Below, piece after piece: positions 1-8,008 of a DNA stretch of 42,729 bases. The position numbers and the translations under genes were made by a program. The notes under the pieces were generated by a model. The model saw only the letters and a program-made list of their open reading frames with translations, was not told the DNA's origin and made no database searches. The stretch comes from Rhizobiales bacterium 65-9 (GTDB lineage Bacteria; Pseudomonadota; Alphaproteobacteria; Rhizobiales; Beijerinckiaceae), in NCBI GenBank assembly GCA_001899525.1, contig MKVY01000045.1, positions 4,677 through 47,405 of the forward strand, given 5' to 3'. How positions within the stretch are numbered: the stretch's first letter is position 1; each line of letters opens with the position of its first letter.

Positions 1-61
1 CGGCGCCATCGAGAATCCCGACCAGGTCGTCCAGATCATGACTGCCGGTCTCGTCGGCCAT
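1..61 (-). CDS. 5' end of an unidentified gene (partial)
   Basis: An ATG at 61-59 on the minus strand opens a frame that stays open to the window edge (M-A-D-E-T-G-S-H-D-L-D-D-L-V...). An AGGA lies about 10 bases upstream. Only 20 residues are visible and I do not recognise them. It lies downstream of the Crp/Fnr gene on the same strand. The plus strand is also open here in another frame (to a stop near 140), so the call is tentative. Confidence 0.35.
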   Translation of the reverse strand, partial: MADETGSHDLDDLVGILDGA

Positions 62-108
62 AACGCATCCGTCCTGTGGCGCGTGGACGGGGATTCACCC
101 CGAGCAGG

Positions 109-150
109 GCGCGGAAAAAACGCAATCCGGTTTCATTGAAAATGTCACGC
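109..150. repeat. degenerate copy of the intergenic palindromic repeat
   Basis: The stretch contains CGGAAAAAACGCAATCCGG followed by TTT and GAAAA. It matches the core of the better-preserved palindrome at 10284-10328 (CGGAAAAACGGAATCCGG), but its outer arms have decayed. It lies between the Crp/Fnr gene and the truncated gene at the left edge. Confidence 0.5.
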
Positions 151-199
151 GGCGACGGACCTCAACACGCGCGCCGCTTCATGGCAACGATCGCCCGCG

Positions 200-940
200 T
201 CAATGCGCCATGAGCCGCCGCCGCGCGCGCGATGCGTTCTCGTCGCCCTCCCCGGCGAGCGCCGCAAGCTCATCCGCGTCCCGCACGGCGACGGCGTGAC
301 GCCCGGCGGGCCTGATGACGCCGCAACTCATCAAGCGCGACATGGTTCGTGAGACGGTCTCGATCGTCAGGCCGAGATAATCGGCGATATCAAGCCTGGT
401 CATGGGAATCGCCACGACGGGCGAATCCGATCGCGCCCCGCCTGTCTGCCGCGCCGTCGACAGGAGAAAGCTGCACACCCGCTCCTCCGCGGTCTTGCGC
501 GCCAGCATGACCATGCGGTCCTGCGCCTCGGCCAGTTCATCGCACATGCGCGCAAACAGCTCGGGAAGAAGCTCCGAAGACGTACCGATATGCGACTGGA
601 ACCGGCGTCGACCGATCCGCCGCACGCGCGCGTTGGTCACCGCCTCGACGGCGTAAGGATAGCGGCCCCGGAGGGACGCGCCGATGAGATCGCCGGGATA
701 GATGAAGCCGGTGATGCCGCGCCGGCCATCGCTCAGGATGCGAACGATGCGGAACACACCCTCGACCGCCAGGAACACATGGTCGGCCTGTTCGTCCTGC
801 CAGAACAGCGCGCCTCCAGCCTCGATCGTCTCCGCCGGCTGGGGGCTGAACAGCGCGTCGAGGGACGGCGGCTGCTCGTCCCCGGCCGGGACGCGCGTGA
901 CGACCGCTTGATCCGAAGAGGCTGCGGTTTCATAAAGCAT
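200..940 (-). CDS. Crp/Fnr-family transcriptional regulator (FixK-like)
   Basis: 246-residue cytoplasmic DNA-binding protein. Residues about 30-120 form a cNMP-binding-type beta barrel, about 125-155 the dimerisation helix, and 181-203 a helix-turn-helix. The recognition helix has E194-x-x-S197-R198, the residues that in Fnr and FixK read TTGAT half-sites. The N-terminal cysteine cluster of true Fnr is absent: the only cysteines are C133, C156 and C206. Direct [4Fe-4S] oxygen sensing is therefore unlikely, and FixK-like or effector-independent action fits better. The start ATG follows an AGGAG. It diverges from the response regulator at 1069, with 128 bases between them. No clear TTGAT-N4-ATCAA box was found in the window, so its targets are unknown. 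Confidence 0.85.
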   Translation of the reverse strand: MLYETAASSDQAVVTRVPAGDEQPPSLDALFSPQPAETIEAGGALFWQDEQADHVFLAVEGVFRIVRILSDGRRGITGFIYPGDLIGASLRGRYPYAVEAVTNARVRRIGRRRFQSHIGTSSELLPELFARMCDELAEAQDRMVMLARKTAEERVCSFLLSTARQTGGARSDSPVVAIPMTRLDIADYLGLTIETVSRTMSRLMSCGVIRPAGRHAVAVRDADELAALAGEGDENASRARRRLMAH

Positions 941-979
941 GCGCGGCTCCTGTTTCCGGGGGGATTGGAGCCGGGTGCT

Positions 980-1036
980 GTTACGGCGGAACGATCGGCG
1001 CGTTACGGAAAGTGCAGAATTGTGACGGATTGTGAC
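980..1036. promoter_or_regulatory. paired heptamer repeats in the divergent promoter region
   Basis: Between the Crp/Fnr and response-regulator genes, GTTACGG occurs at 980-986 and 1002-1008 (22 bases apart). TTGTGAC occurs at 1020-1026 and 1030-1036 (10 bases apart). OmpR/PhoB-family regulators bind direct repeats about one helical turn apart, so these may be sites for the adjacent response regulator. This is inference from spacing only. Confidence 0.4.
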
Positions 1037-1068
1037 AGGCTTAAACCGCGCAAGGCCCGGTTCGGCGC

Positions 1069-1845
1069 GTGAACGATTCTCCGCACGCGGGCGAACATCT
1101 GCTCATCGTCGATGACGATGCGCGCGTCCGTCAGATGCTCAGGCGCTATTTCGAAAGCGAGGGCTTTCGCGTGTCCGATGCGCGGAACGGGGCGCAGATG
1201 CGCGAACGGCTCCAGGGCTCGAGAGTCGATCTCGTGCTGCTCGACCTGATGCTGCCGGACGGCGAGGACGGCCTGTCCCTCGCCCGCGACATCCGCGCCG
1301 GCTCGGATGTGCCGATCATCATGCTGACCGGCCGCAGCGATGTCGTGGACCGCGTCGTCGGCCTCGAGATCGGCGCGGACGACTACATCGCCAAGCCCTT
1401 TCACCTGCGGGAAGTGCTGGCGCGCGTGAAAACCGTTCTGCGCCGGCGTCGGCCTCGCCAGAGCGCCGCAGAGCGTCAGGACGTCATCCGGTTCGACGGC
1501 TGGGTTCTCGATCTGGGCCGACGGCAGCTCAGGGCGGCCGATGGGTCCGACATCGTTCTGACCACGGGCGAATTCGACATGCTCGCGGTTCTCGCCGGAC
1601 AGCCGGGTCATGTGTTCACGCGCAACGCGCTCATGGATGTGACGCGCGGCCGCGCGCTGGAGGTCTATGACCGCACGATCGATGCGCAGATCGCCAGATT
1701 GCGCAAGAAGATCGAACGCGATCCGCGCCGTCCCGAGCTGATCAAGTCGGTGCGCGGCGTCGGCTATGTCTTCACCGGACGCCATTCGTCCGGCGAAGGC
1801 GCGGCGGCGAGGCGCAGGATCACCCCGCGCTCCCAGTCCTCCTGA
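1069..1845 (+). CDS. OmpR/PhoB-family response regulator (orphan)
   Basis: 258 residues. The receiver domain (about 10-122) has the acidic pair D15/D16, the phospho-acceptor D59 in LLDLMLPDG, T87 and K109. A winged-helix trans_reg_C domain spans about 140-235 and ends in the usual GVGYVF. No sensor kinase is present nearby, so the partner is unknown. The start is GTG, with only a weak Shine-Dalgarno. The roughly 23 residues after GYVF are low-complexity and extend past the usual end of the family. That tail is encoded entirely within the 82-base 3' overlap with the convergent gene at 1764-2246. Paired repeats just upstream may be its own binding sites. Confidence 0.87.
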   Translation: MNDSPHAGEHLLIVDDDARVRQMLRRYFESEGFRVSDARNGAQMRERLQGSRVDLVLLDLMLPDGEDGLSLARDIRAGSDVPIIMLTGRSDVVDRVVGLEIGADDYIAKPFHLREVLARVKTVLRRRRPRQSAAERQDVIRFDGWVLDLGRRQLRAADGSDIVLTTGEFDMLAVLAGQPGHVFTRNALMDVTRGRALEVYDRTIDAQIARLRKKIERDPRRPELIKSVRGVGYVFTGRHSSGEGAAARRRITPRSQSS

Positions 1846-2246
1846 TCCGTGACGCGGCTGACCCATGCGTCGCGGCCGCCGACCCAGAAACGCACCGCGC
1901 GGCAGGACCGCGAGCGCGCCATCTCCGACAGATAAGCGATCATGCCGTCCGTCGTGACGGCCTGATCGGCGTTTGGCGCAAGAAAGAAGCACCAGACGTC
2001 CAGCATGCCATGCCGCACGCCGTTGTTCGGATCGCAGGCGAGGCAGATCGCCTGCGGCTCTCCGTCGTCGTCCGTCGCGACGACGATGTCGCTCATATCG
2101 CGCGAAACCTGTCGTCGCCGCAGCGCTTGAAGACAGAACGCGCGCCACCCCGCGCAACTGAGGCCGGGCTGACCGGCCTTCATCAGCCCATAGGCGCGGT
2201 CGATGTGCTCGGGCTGCAGCAGCGCGATGGCGGGAGCGTTCGACAC
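1764..2246 (-). CDS. hypothetical protein, possibly GNAT-like acetyltransferase
   Basis: 160 residues. A GTG start lies six bases after a strong GGAGG, and codon third positions are GC-rich, so the gene looks real. The order of predicted strands and helices, with a central LDVWCFFLAP strand and the later helix DGMIAYLSEMARSRSC, resembles a compact GNAT fold. No clear acetyl-CoA motif (Q/R-x-x-G-x-G/A) is visible, so that assignment is weak. Its last 82 bases overlap the 3' end of the convergent response-regulator gene. Both genes may be transcribed against each other at this point. Confidence 0.6.
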   Translation of the reverse strand: MSNAPAIALLQPEHIDRAYGLMKAGQPGLSCAGWRAFCLQALRRRQVSRDMSDIVVATDDDGEPQAICLACDPNNGVRHGMLDVWCFFLAPNADQAVTTDGMIAYLSEMARSRSCRAVRFWVGGRDAWVSRVTDQEDWERGVILRLAAAPSPDEWRPVKT

Positions 2247-2310
2247 GGCGATCCTCCGCCGGCACCTTGCACCGATCTGCGCGGAGCGATCTGATCTGGA
2301 TCAACAAGAA

Positions 2311-2341
2311 GCCGCAAGCGCAGCGTTCGACCGCTTGCGGC
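2311..2341 (-). terminator. intrinsic terminator of the FAD-linked oxidase gene
   Basis: A perfect 10-bp inverted repeat, GCCGCAAGCG and CGCTTGCGGC, has an 11-base loop. On the minus strand it begins 14 bases after the oxidase stop codon and is followed by TTCTTGTT, the layout of a Rho-independent terminator. Confidence 0.75.
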
Positions 2342-2354
2342 GCCCGCGCCGCGC

Positions 2355-3770
2355 TCAGAGCGTCAGGACTTTTCCGGGATTGATGATATTGTTGGGATCG
2401 AGCGCGCGCTTCACCCGCGCCATGACGTCGAGCTCCTCGGGCGTCCGCGTCAGGCCGAGATAGGGTTTCTTCGCCAGGCCGACGCCATGTTCGGCCGAGA
2501 TCGTGCCGCCGGCCCGGCCCACTGCGGCGAACACCATGTCGACGATCTCGTCATGCGGCTGATGCGCGCCCGCCGACGGAACATGGACGACGAGATGCAG
2601 GTTGCTGTCGCCGATATGGCCGTAGGACAGCGCGATCACGTCGGGCCAGCGCCGGGTCAGAGCCGCATCCATCTCCTCCACGAAGGCGCCGCTTCTGGAG
2701 AGATTGAGGCCGAGATCGAACGCCGTGATCGGTCCGAGAATCTGGCTGTATTCGGAAACGCCCTCGCGCACCGCCCAGAGTTCGCGCGCTTCCCGCTCGG
2801 ATTGCGCGACGATGGCGTCCGACACGACGCCGCGCTCCATCATGTCGGCGAGTTTCTCCTGCAGCCGCTCAAGATCGCGCTCCTGATCGAAGCCTGAAAT
2901 CTCGATCAGCGCGTAAGCGCCGTGCCGCTGGGCGAACGGACGCTTCACGCCTTTCAGCTTCGCGGCCATGAAATCGTAGAAGCTCGGCCACATCACCTCG
3001 AACGAGGTCAGTCCCGGACCGATCGCCGCGCGCAGCGCCTTGAGAAGCTCGAGCATCGCCGCGAAATCGGGCGTGGCGCACAGCGCGCTCGCGAAATAGG
3101 CGGGTCGCGGCTGCAGCTTGAGGACGCAGCGCGTGATGACGCCGAGCGTGCCTTCCGATCCGATGAAAAGCTGCTTCAGATCGTAACCGGCGTTGTTCTT
3201 CAGAAGCTTGTTGAGCGAGCGGATGATCGTGCCGTCCGCCAGCGCGACCTCGATCCCGAGAACATGCTCGCGCGCCATGCCGAAGCGGATCACCCTGTTG
3301 CCGCCGGCGTTGGTGGACAGGTTTCCGCCGATCGAACATGAGCCGCGCGCGCCGAGATCAAGACCGAGGAAAAGACCGGCCTGCTCCGCCGCCGCCTGGC
3401 ATGCCGCCAGCGGCGCGCCGGCCTGCACCGTCATCGTCGCCATGACGGGATCCACCTCCTCGATCGCGGTCATGCGTTCAAGCGACAGCGCGACGCCGTT
3501 CTCCTCCGGCCGCCCGCCGCCCGCGAGGCCGGTCAAACCGCCCTGCGGCGCGACCGGCGCGCCGTGATCGTTGCAGAATTTCAGGATCGCGGCGACGTCC
3601 TCCGTCGTGCGCGGCCGCGCCAGCGCGAGCGGCTTCACCGGATCGAGCCCGCTCCAGTCGCCCCAATTACGCTGCGGGATCGCGTCGCCCACGGTCACGA
3701 TGTCGGATCCGAAGCGCGCGAGCAGCCGGGCGGCGAATTCTGAGGATGCCTGAGATTGAGATGTTGACAT
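2355..3770 (-). CDS. FAD-binding oxidoreductase, GlcD / D-lactate dehydrogenase family
   Basis: 471 residues from ATG 3770. An upstream ATG at 3857 would overlap the divergent SDR gene and is unlikely. The N-terminal half is an FAD-binding PCMH domain with the diphosphate-binding segment PQGGLTGLAGGGRP and later NLSTNAGGNRVIRFG. The C-terminal half is a FAD-oxidase_C domain with YGHIGDSNLH (metal or substrate histidines), SAEHGVGLAKK and the closing DPNNIINPGKVL. Family members oxidise D-2-hydroxy acids (D-lactate, glycolate, D-2-hydroxyglutarate) to 2-oxo acids and pass electrons to a quinone, cytochrome or ETF. The substrate here cannot be read from sequence. It diverges from the SDR-ABC-GntR operon and shares its promoter region, so it probably acts in the same pathway. 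Confidence 0.85.
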   Translation of the reverse strand: MSTSQSQASSEFAARLLARFGSDIVTVGDAIPQRNWGDWSGLDPVKPLALARPRTTEDVAAILKFCNDHGAPVAPQGGLTGLAGGGRPEENGVALSLERMTAIEEVDPVMATMTVQAGAPLAACQAAAEQAGLFLGLDLGARGSCSIGGNLSTNAGGNRVIRFGMAREHVLGIEVALADGTIIRSLNKLLKNNAGYDLKQLFIGSEGTLGVITRCVLKLQPRPAYFASALCATPDFAAMLELLKALRAAIGPGLTSFEVMWPSFYDFMAAKLKGVKRPFAQRHGAYALIEISGFDQERDLERLQEKLADMMERGVVSDAIVAQSEREARELWAVREGVSEYSQILGPITAFDLGLNLSRSGAFVEEMDAALTRRWPDVIALSYGHIGDSNLHLVVHVPSAGAHQPHDEIVDMVFAAVGRAGGTISAEHGVGLAKKPYLGLTRTPEELDVMARVKRALDPNNIINPGKVLTL

Positions 3771-3786
3771 GGCCGGAATGGATAGT

Positions 3787-3821
3787 TTGACTGCCGACAT
3801 TGGTAATGCAACAATACCAAT
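3787..3821 (+). promoter_or_regulatory. sigma-70-like promoter with overlapping palindromic operator
   Basis: For the SDR operon, TTGACT (3787-3792) and AACAAT (3810-3815) are separated by 17 bases. A dyad ATTGGTA-N9-TACCAAT (3799-3821) is centred at 3810 and nine of its eleven base pairs match. It covers the spacer, the -10 and the likely start site, an ideal repressor position. The likely binder is the FadR-type GntR protein encoded at the end of this operon. Confidence 0.6.
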
Positions 3822-3838
3822 AAGGGAAGAGGATGACG

Positions 3839-4597
3839 ATGAGAGTCGACGATACACGGCTTTCGGGACGGGCGGCGATCGTCACCGGAGCGGCACAGGG
3901 ACTCGGTCTGGGCGTCGCGCGCAGTTTTCTTGCATCGGGCGCGTCCGTTCTTCTGGTTGACGTGAATGCGGCGGTGGCCGACTCAGCTTCGTCGCTCGAT
4001 CCTTCCGCCGCCCGCGCCGCGTCGTTCGTCGCCGACGCGCGCGACGAGGCCGCCCTCTCCGCCGCGGTGGCAGCCGCCGTCGAACGCTTCGGCCGCCTCG
4101 ATATTTTCGTCAACAACGCCGCCCTGACGATTTCAAAAAGCGTCTGGGACATCGACGCCAAAGAGTGGGACGACGTGCTTGCGGTCAATCTGCGCGGCGT
4201 CTTCTTCGGCTGCCGCGCGGCCGGCCGTCATATGCGCGAGCGCGGCGCAGGCCGCATCATCAACCTGTCGTCGCTCGCGGGCCAGCGCGGCGGAACCGTC
4301 GCCGGCGCGCATTATTCCGCATCGAAAGCCGGCATCATCGCTCTGACGAAGGTGTTCGCGCAGGAGCTCGCATCCTCCGGCGTCACCGTGAACGCGATCG
4401 CGCCGGCCGCGATCGAAGGTCCGATGACCAAGGTGATGCCCGCCGACAAGGTGCAGGCGATGGCGCGCGCCATTCCGGCGGGCCGTCTCGGCCGCGACAG
4501 CGAAGTGGGCGCGGCGGCGGTTTACCTCGCCTCCGATGAGGCCGGCTTCGTCACCGGCTCGACGCTCGACATCAATGGCGGCCTGTTCATGCGCTAA
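3839..4597 (+). CDS. SDR-family NAD(P)-dependent oxidoreductase
   Basis: 252-residue classical short-chain dehydrogenase/reductase. The Gly-rich motif TGAAQGLG is at about 16-23. D41 at the end of strand 2 favours NAD(H). NNAA is at 92-95, with a catalytic S144/S145-Y159-K163 set (Y-S-A-S-K) and the C-terminal G-x-T-L-D-I-N-G-G-L. The ATG at 3839 is chosen because GGAAGAGG lies six bases before it, whereas it touches the in-frame ATG at 3833. It is the first gene of the cassette 1 operon and diverges from the FAD-linked oxidase. It probably interconverts a hydroxyl and a carbonyl group of the imported substrate. The substrate is unknown. Confidence 0.88.
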   Translation: MRVDDTRLSGRAAIVTGAAQGLGLGVARSFLASGASVLLVDVNAAVADSASSLDPSAARAASFVADARDEAALSAAVAAAVERFGRLDIFVNNAALTISKSVWDIDAKEWDDVLAVNLRGVFFGCRAAGRHMRERGAGRIINLSSLAGQRGGTVAGAHYSASKAGIIALTKVFAQELASSGVTVNAIAPAAIEGPMTKVMPADKVQAMARAIPAGRLGRDSEVGAAAVYLASDEAGFVTGSTLDINGGLFMR

Positions 4598-4626
4598 GGC
4601 GCTTCGGAAAGTCAGGAGTAAGAACA

Positions 4627-5004
4627 ATGGCGGTTGATTTCGTTCCACCGGAAGTTCCGAAGCCCTATCGCGCCATTCTGCTTGGCGCGGCGACGAACGG
4701 CTGGTTCGAGGCGAGCGACGAGGAGCGTCGCGAGAAGGTGCTGCCTCGCTTCCGTCAGATGATCGACGAGTGGAAGGGCATGGGCGCGAAGGTGCTCGCC
4801 ACGCTCGACGACGATCTGTTCATGGTCGGCCAGCCCGGCGCACCGGACTTCACCTGGTATCTCATCTTCGAGATTCCGTCGCTCGAGGCGCTCGCCGCGA
4901 TGATCCAGTGTCTGCGCAAGACGGTCGATGGCGTCCGTCTCGATCGCTACATCAGGATCGAGGCGAGGCTCGGACGGCCGTTTTTCCTGCTTGAATCTCA
5001 CTGA
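4627..5004 (+). CDS. hypothetical small protein, possibly dimeric alpha/beta-barrel type
   Basis: 125 residues, with AGGAG nine bases before ATG. There is no signal peptide or membrane segment. The pattern of a first strand (YRAILLGAAT), a helix (SDEERREKVLPRFRQMIDEWKGMG), a strand pair (AKVLATLDDDLFMVG, FTWYLIFEI), a helix (SLEALAAMIQCLRK) and a final strand (RYIRIEARLG) resembles ferredoxin-like dimeric alpha/beta-barrel proteins such as the EthD, muconolactone isomerase or darcynin/IacB-like groups. I cannot place it in a named family. It sits between the SDR and the transporter genes, so it probably serves the same pathway as an enzyme or accessory protein. Confidence 0.7.
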   Translation: MAVDFVPPEVPKPYRAILLGAATNGWFEASDEERREKVLPRFRQMIDEWKGMGAKVLATLDDDLFMVGQPGAPDFTWYLIFEIPSLEALAAMIQCLRKTVDGVRLDRYIRIEARLGRPFFLLESH

Positions 5005-5031
5005 GCGTTGATCGTCGGAGGAGGACGCATC

Positions 5032-6147
5032 ATGAAGCTGTTGACTGTTCTGAGCGCTGCGGCGCTCGCGCTCGGCGCCGTGTCGGCGCAGGCGCAATCC
5101 GATATCACGCTCGGCATGGTGGTCGGCACGACAGGCGCCTTCGCCGGCGGCGAGGCTCCTCTGGTCAATGGCGTGAAACTCGCCGTCGAGGACGTCAACG
5201 CGAAGGGCGGCGTCGGCGGCCGCAAGCTTAAGCTCGTCATCGAAGACACCGGCTCCGAACAGACAGGCGCCGTCAACGCCTATAATCGCATTCTGGCGCA
5301 GAAGCCGGTTGCGATCATGGACACCACCGTGTCCGGCTTCGTGCTCTCGCAGCTCGGCGCGATCGAGGATGAGGGCGTGCCGACATTCACCGGCGCCGCC
5401 ACCGCGCAGATCGCGCTCGACAAGAAGGGAGTCGCGAACCTTTTCCGCGTCCGCACCAGCGACAGCCTCGTGCCTGGCGCGGCGACGCGCTTCGCCGCGC
5501 GCAACCTGCAGGCGAAGCGGATCGGCGTGCTCCGCGTCAACAATGAATATGGCGCCGGCTGGCGCTCCGCCATCGAAGGCGCCCTCGCTGAGATGGGAAT
5601 GAAGCCTGCGATCGTCGAAAGCTACGAGGGCGCGGACCGCGATCTCACGCCGCAGCTTCTGCGCATCAAGGAAGCGAACGTCGACGCGCTGATCGTCGCC
5701 GGCGATCCTCCGAACCATGTCGTCGCGGTGCAGCAGATCCGCCAGCTCGGCCTCAACGCGAAAGTCATCATGTCGAACTCGGGCGTGCTGCCGACGACGC
5801 TCCGCCTTTATCAGGGCGGCGCGGCTGACGGCTTCTACGGCACGGTCGACTCGCTTCCCGCCGCCAACCCGGCGCACAAGGCCTGGGCCGATCGCTACAA
5901 GGCGGCGTTCAATGTCGACGCCGACTATTCCGCGGCCGAATATTATGACGGCGTGATGATGCTCGCCGACGCGATCGCCAAGGCGGGCGAGAAGCCAGCC
6001 GACATCGTGAAGGCGCTGCGCGCGCTGAAGGACCGCGCCGGCGTCGGCAACACCTACACCTACGCCGACAAGGGAGACGGCGGCCAGACCGTCGCCATCG
6101 GCGAGATCAAGGGCGGCCGGCTCGAACTCGCCGCGCAGGTCAAGTAA
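5032..6147 (+). CDS. branched-chain amino acid-type ABC transporter substrate-binding protein
   Basis: 371 residues. ATG 5032 follows GGAGGAGG; an in-frame TTG at 5008 has no comparable site. A Sec signal peptide covers about residues 1-21 (MKLLTVLSAAALALGAVSAQA), so the mature protein is periplasmic. The remainder is a Peripla_BP_6 fold: DITLGMVVGTTGAFAGGEAPLVNGVKLA at the start, then INxKGG-like VNAKGGVGGRKLKLVIEDTGSEQ. LIV-type systems of this family import amino acids, but also aromatic acids, amides, urea and other small carboxylates. The neighbours (oxidase, SDR, FadR-type regulator) suggest a hydroxy or organic acid rather than leucine. Confidence 0.88.
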   Translation: MKLLTVLSAAALALGAVSAQAQSDITLGMVVGTTGAFAGGEAPLVNGVKLAVEDVNAKGGVGGRKLKLVIEDTGSEQTGAVNAYNRILAQKPVAIMDTTVSGFVLSQLGAIEDEGVPTFTGAATAQIALDKKGVANLFRVRTSDSLVPGAATRFAARNLQAKRIGVLRVNNEYGAGWRSAIEGALAEMGMKPAIVESYEGADRDLTPQLLRIKEANVDALIVAGDPPNHVVAVQQIRQLGLNAKVIMSNSGVLPTTLRLYQGGAADGFYGTVDSLPAANPAHKAWADRYKAAFNVDADYSAAEYYDGVMMLADAIAKAGEKPADIVKALRALKDRAGVGNTYTYADKGDGGQTVAIGEIKGGRLELAAQVK

Positions 6148-6161
6148 AAGAAGCCGCGCTG

Positions 6162-7037
6162 ATGGAGACGTTTCTCCAGGTGCTGTTGAGCGGCGCGACG
6201 ATGGGCTGCATCTACGCCTTCGTCGCGCTCGGCTTCACGCTGACGATCGCCGCGGCTGGCGTCGTGAATTTCGCCTACAGCGAATGGGTGACGTTCGGCT
6301 CCTATTTCGGCGTCACCTTCGCCGTCATTCTCGGCTGGCCGCTGTGGCTCGCGCTCGGCGCCAGCATCGCCGGCTGCATCGCCATCGGCTGGCTGTTTCA
6401 GCTCTTCGTGTTCACGCCGCTCGAAGGCCGGCATTTCCTCACCTCCGTCAGCGCGACGATCGGCATCGCCCTGGCCATGCAGGCGCTCGTCACGCTCCTC
6501 TGGGGGCCTTATCCGCTCACGCTGCCGACCTTCTTCGGCTCCAGCGCGGTGCAGATCGGAACGATCTCGGTCTTTCCGCACAATCTGCTGATCATCGCGC
6601 TCGCGGTCCTCATCATCGGGGGGCTACAGCTCGCGCTGACGCGCACCAGCATCGGCCTGCGCCTGCAGGCCACCGCGCAGGACCCCATGGCCGCGCGCCT
6701 GATGGGAATTCCCGTCCGGCGCATGCGCACCCTCGCCTATTGCCTTTCGGCGGGCATCGCCGGCCTGTCCGGCTTTCTGGTCGCGCCCCTGTTCGTCGTC
6801 ACCAACACGATGGGATTCGGCCTGATGCTCAAGGGTTTCGCCGCGACCATCGTCGGCGGCTGGGGCAGCCTGAAAGGCGCCGTTTACGGAGGCCTTCTCG
6901 TCGGCCTCATCGAGGCGCTGGGAGCGGCCTACATCTCCTCCGAGTACAAGGAGCTCATCGCCTTCGCGATGATCATCGTCGTGCTGCTCGTGCGGCCGCG
7001 CGGCCTGTTTCCGGAACGCATCGCGGAGAAACTGTGA
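6162..7037 (+). CDS. LIV-type ABC transporter permease (LivH family)
   Basis: 291-residue inner-membrane permease with about eight hydrophobic segments. It shows the family N-terminus (LLSGATMGCIYAFVALGFTL, then AAAGVVNFAYSEWVTFG) and the coupling-helix region around DPMAARLMGIPVRRM. It follows the binding-protein gene by 14 bases, and its TGA shares its last base with the ATG of the next permease. It should pair with the LivM-type protein to form the membrane channel. Confidence 0.88.
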   Translation: METFLQVLLSGATMGCIYAFVALGFTLTIAAAGVVNFAYSEWVTFGSYFGVTFAVILGWPLWLALGASIAGCIAIGWLFQLFVFTPLEGRHFLTSVSATIGIALAMQALVTLLWGPYPLTLPTFFGSSAVQIGTISVFPHNLLIIALAVLIIGGLQLALTRTSIGLRLQATAQDPMAARLMGIPVRRMRTLAYCLSAGIAGLSGFLVAPLFVVTNTMGFGLMLKGFAATIVGGWGSLKGAVYGGLLVGLIEALGAAYISSEYKELIAFAMIIVVLLVRPRGLFPERIAEKL

Positions 7038-8008
7038 TGCGCGGCGCTGGAAACCGCTACGTCTTCTGGGCCGTCGCGCTGGCGGCGGCTCTCGCGGCGC
7101 CGCTCGCGCTGACGAACAATTATCAGCTCGGCGTCGCGCATCAGGCGCTGATCTTCGCCCTGCTGGCGACGGGCTACAATCTGCTGCTCGGCTTCACCGG
7201 ATTGGTCTCCTTCGGCCATATCGCGCTGTTCGCGATCGGCGCCTACGCCAGCGCGATCCTCGTTGTGACGTTCGGCGCGCCCTTTCTTGTCGGAGTCGGC
7301 GCGGCCGCCATCATCGCCGGCCTGGTCGGCGTCGTGATCGCGATGCCCGCATTGCGCATCAAGGGGCACTATCTCACATTGCTCACGCTTGCGCTCGGCG
7401 AGGTGATCCGCCTGCTCATCCGCAGCATGGAGAGCCTGACGCACGGCTCGCAAGGATTCTCGGGCATTCCCCGGCCGGAGATTTTCGGCATGTCCTTTCG
7501 CGCCGGCGTGCCGCTCTACTATCTTCTTCTGTTCGCGCTGGTTCTCGGCGTCGCCTTCGTCTGGCGGATCGAGGCGACGCGCTACGGGCGCGCCTTCAAG
7601 GCGGTGCGCGATTCCGAGATCGGCGCGGAGGTCTGCGGCGTTCGCACCGACCATGTGAAAGTGCTGGCTTTCGGCGTCAGCGCGGTTTTCGCGGGCGTGG
7701 CGGGCTCGCTCTATGCGCACACCATGCGCTTCATCAGCCCGGAATTCTTCAGCCTTGGCCTGACGATCACGCTGCTCGCGATGGTGCTGATCGGCGGCCG
7801 CGGCACGGTGATCGGCCCCATCGTCGGCGCGATCCTGCTGATCTCGCTGCCGGAATGGCTGCGCTTCGTGAAGGATTACTATCTCATCCTATTCGGGCTC
7901 GCGATCTGGCTCTGCGCGATCGCGCTGCCGGACGGGCTCGCGGGCGCCGCAGCGCGCCTCCTGCAGGCGAGGAACAGCGTCCGTGGTCGAGCTTCTCTCC
8001 GTACGTGA
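7037..8008 (+). CDS. LIV-type ABC transporter permease (LivM family)
   Basis: 323 residues from the ATG that overlaps the LivH stop by one base. It is very hydrophobic. It has the LivM signatures GYNLLLGFTGLVSFGHIALFAIGAY, LRIKGHYLTLLTLALGEV and the coupling region RAFKAVRDSEIGAEVCGVRTDHVKVLAF. It heterodimerises with the LivH-type permease in the inner membrane. The last 26 bases overlap the LivG gene, so translation is probably coupled. Confidence 0.88.
   Translation: MRGAGNRYVFWAVALAAALAAPLALTNNYQLGVAHQALIFALLATGYNLLLGFTGLVSFGHIALFAIGAYASAILVVTFGAPFLVGVGAAAIIAGLVGVVIAMPALRIKGHYLTLLTLALGEVIRLLIRSMESLTHGSQGFSGIPRPEIFGMSFRAGVPLYYLLLFALVLGVAFVWRIEATRYGRAFKAVRDSEIGAEVCGVRTDHVKVLAFGVSAVFAGVAGSLYAHTMRFISPEFFSLGLTITLLAMVLIGGRGTVIGPIVGAILLISLPEWLRFVKDYYLILFGLAIWLCAIALPDGLAGAAARLLQARNSVRGRASLRT

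Noticed and set aside
1-140. Plus-strand gene end at the left edge (frame to the stop near 140)
   Set aside because: It runs through the degenerate palindromic repeat. The minus-strand frame has a start codon and ribosome-binding site and avoids the repeat. The choice is still uncertain.
1003-2307. 434-codon minus-strand frame covering the response regulator
   Set aside because: The plus-strand response regulator has all catalytic residues; the opposite frame is Arg/Ala-rich shadow.
6284-7036. N-terminal extension of the LivM permease to 574 residues
   Set aside because: The extra part is out of frame with the real livH gene and strongly basic. The ATG at 7037 gives a normal-length LivM.
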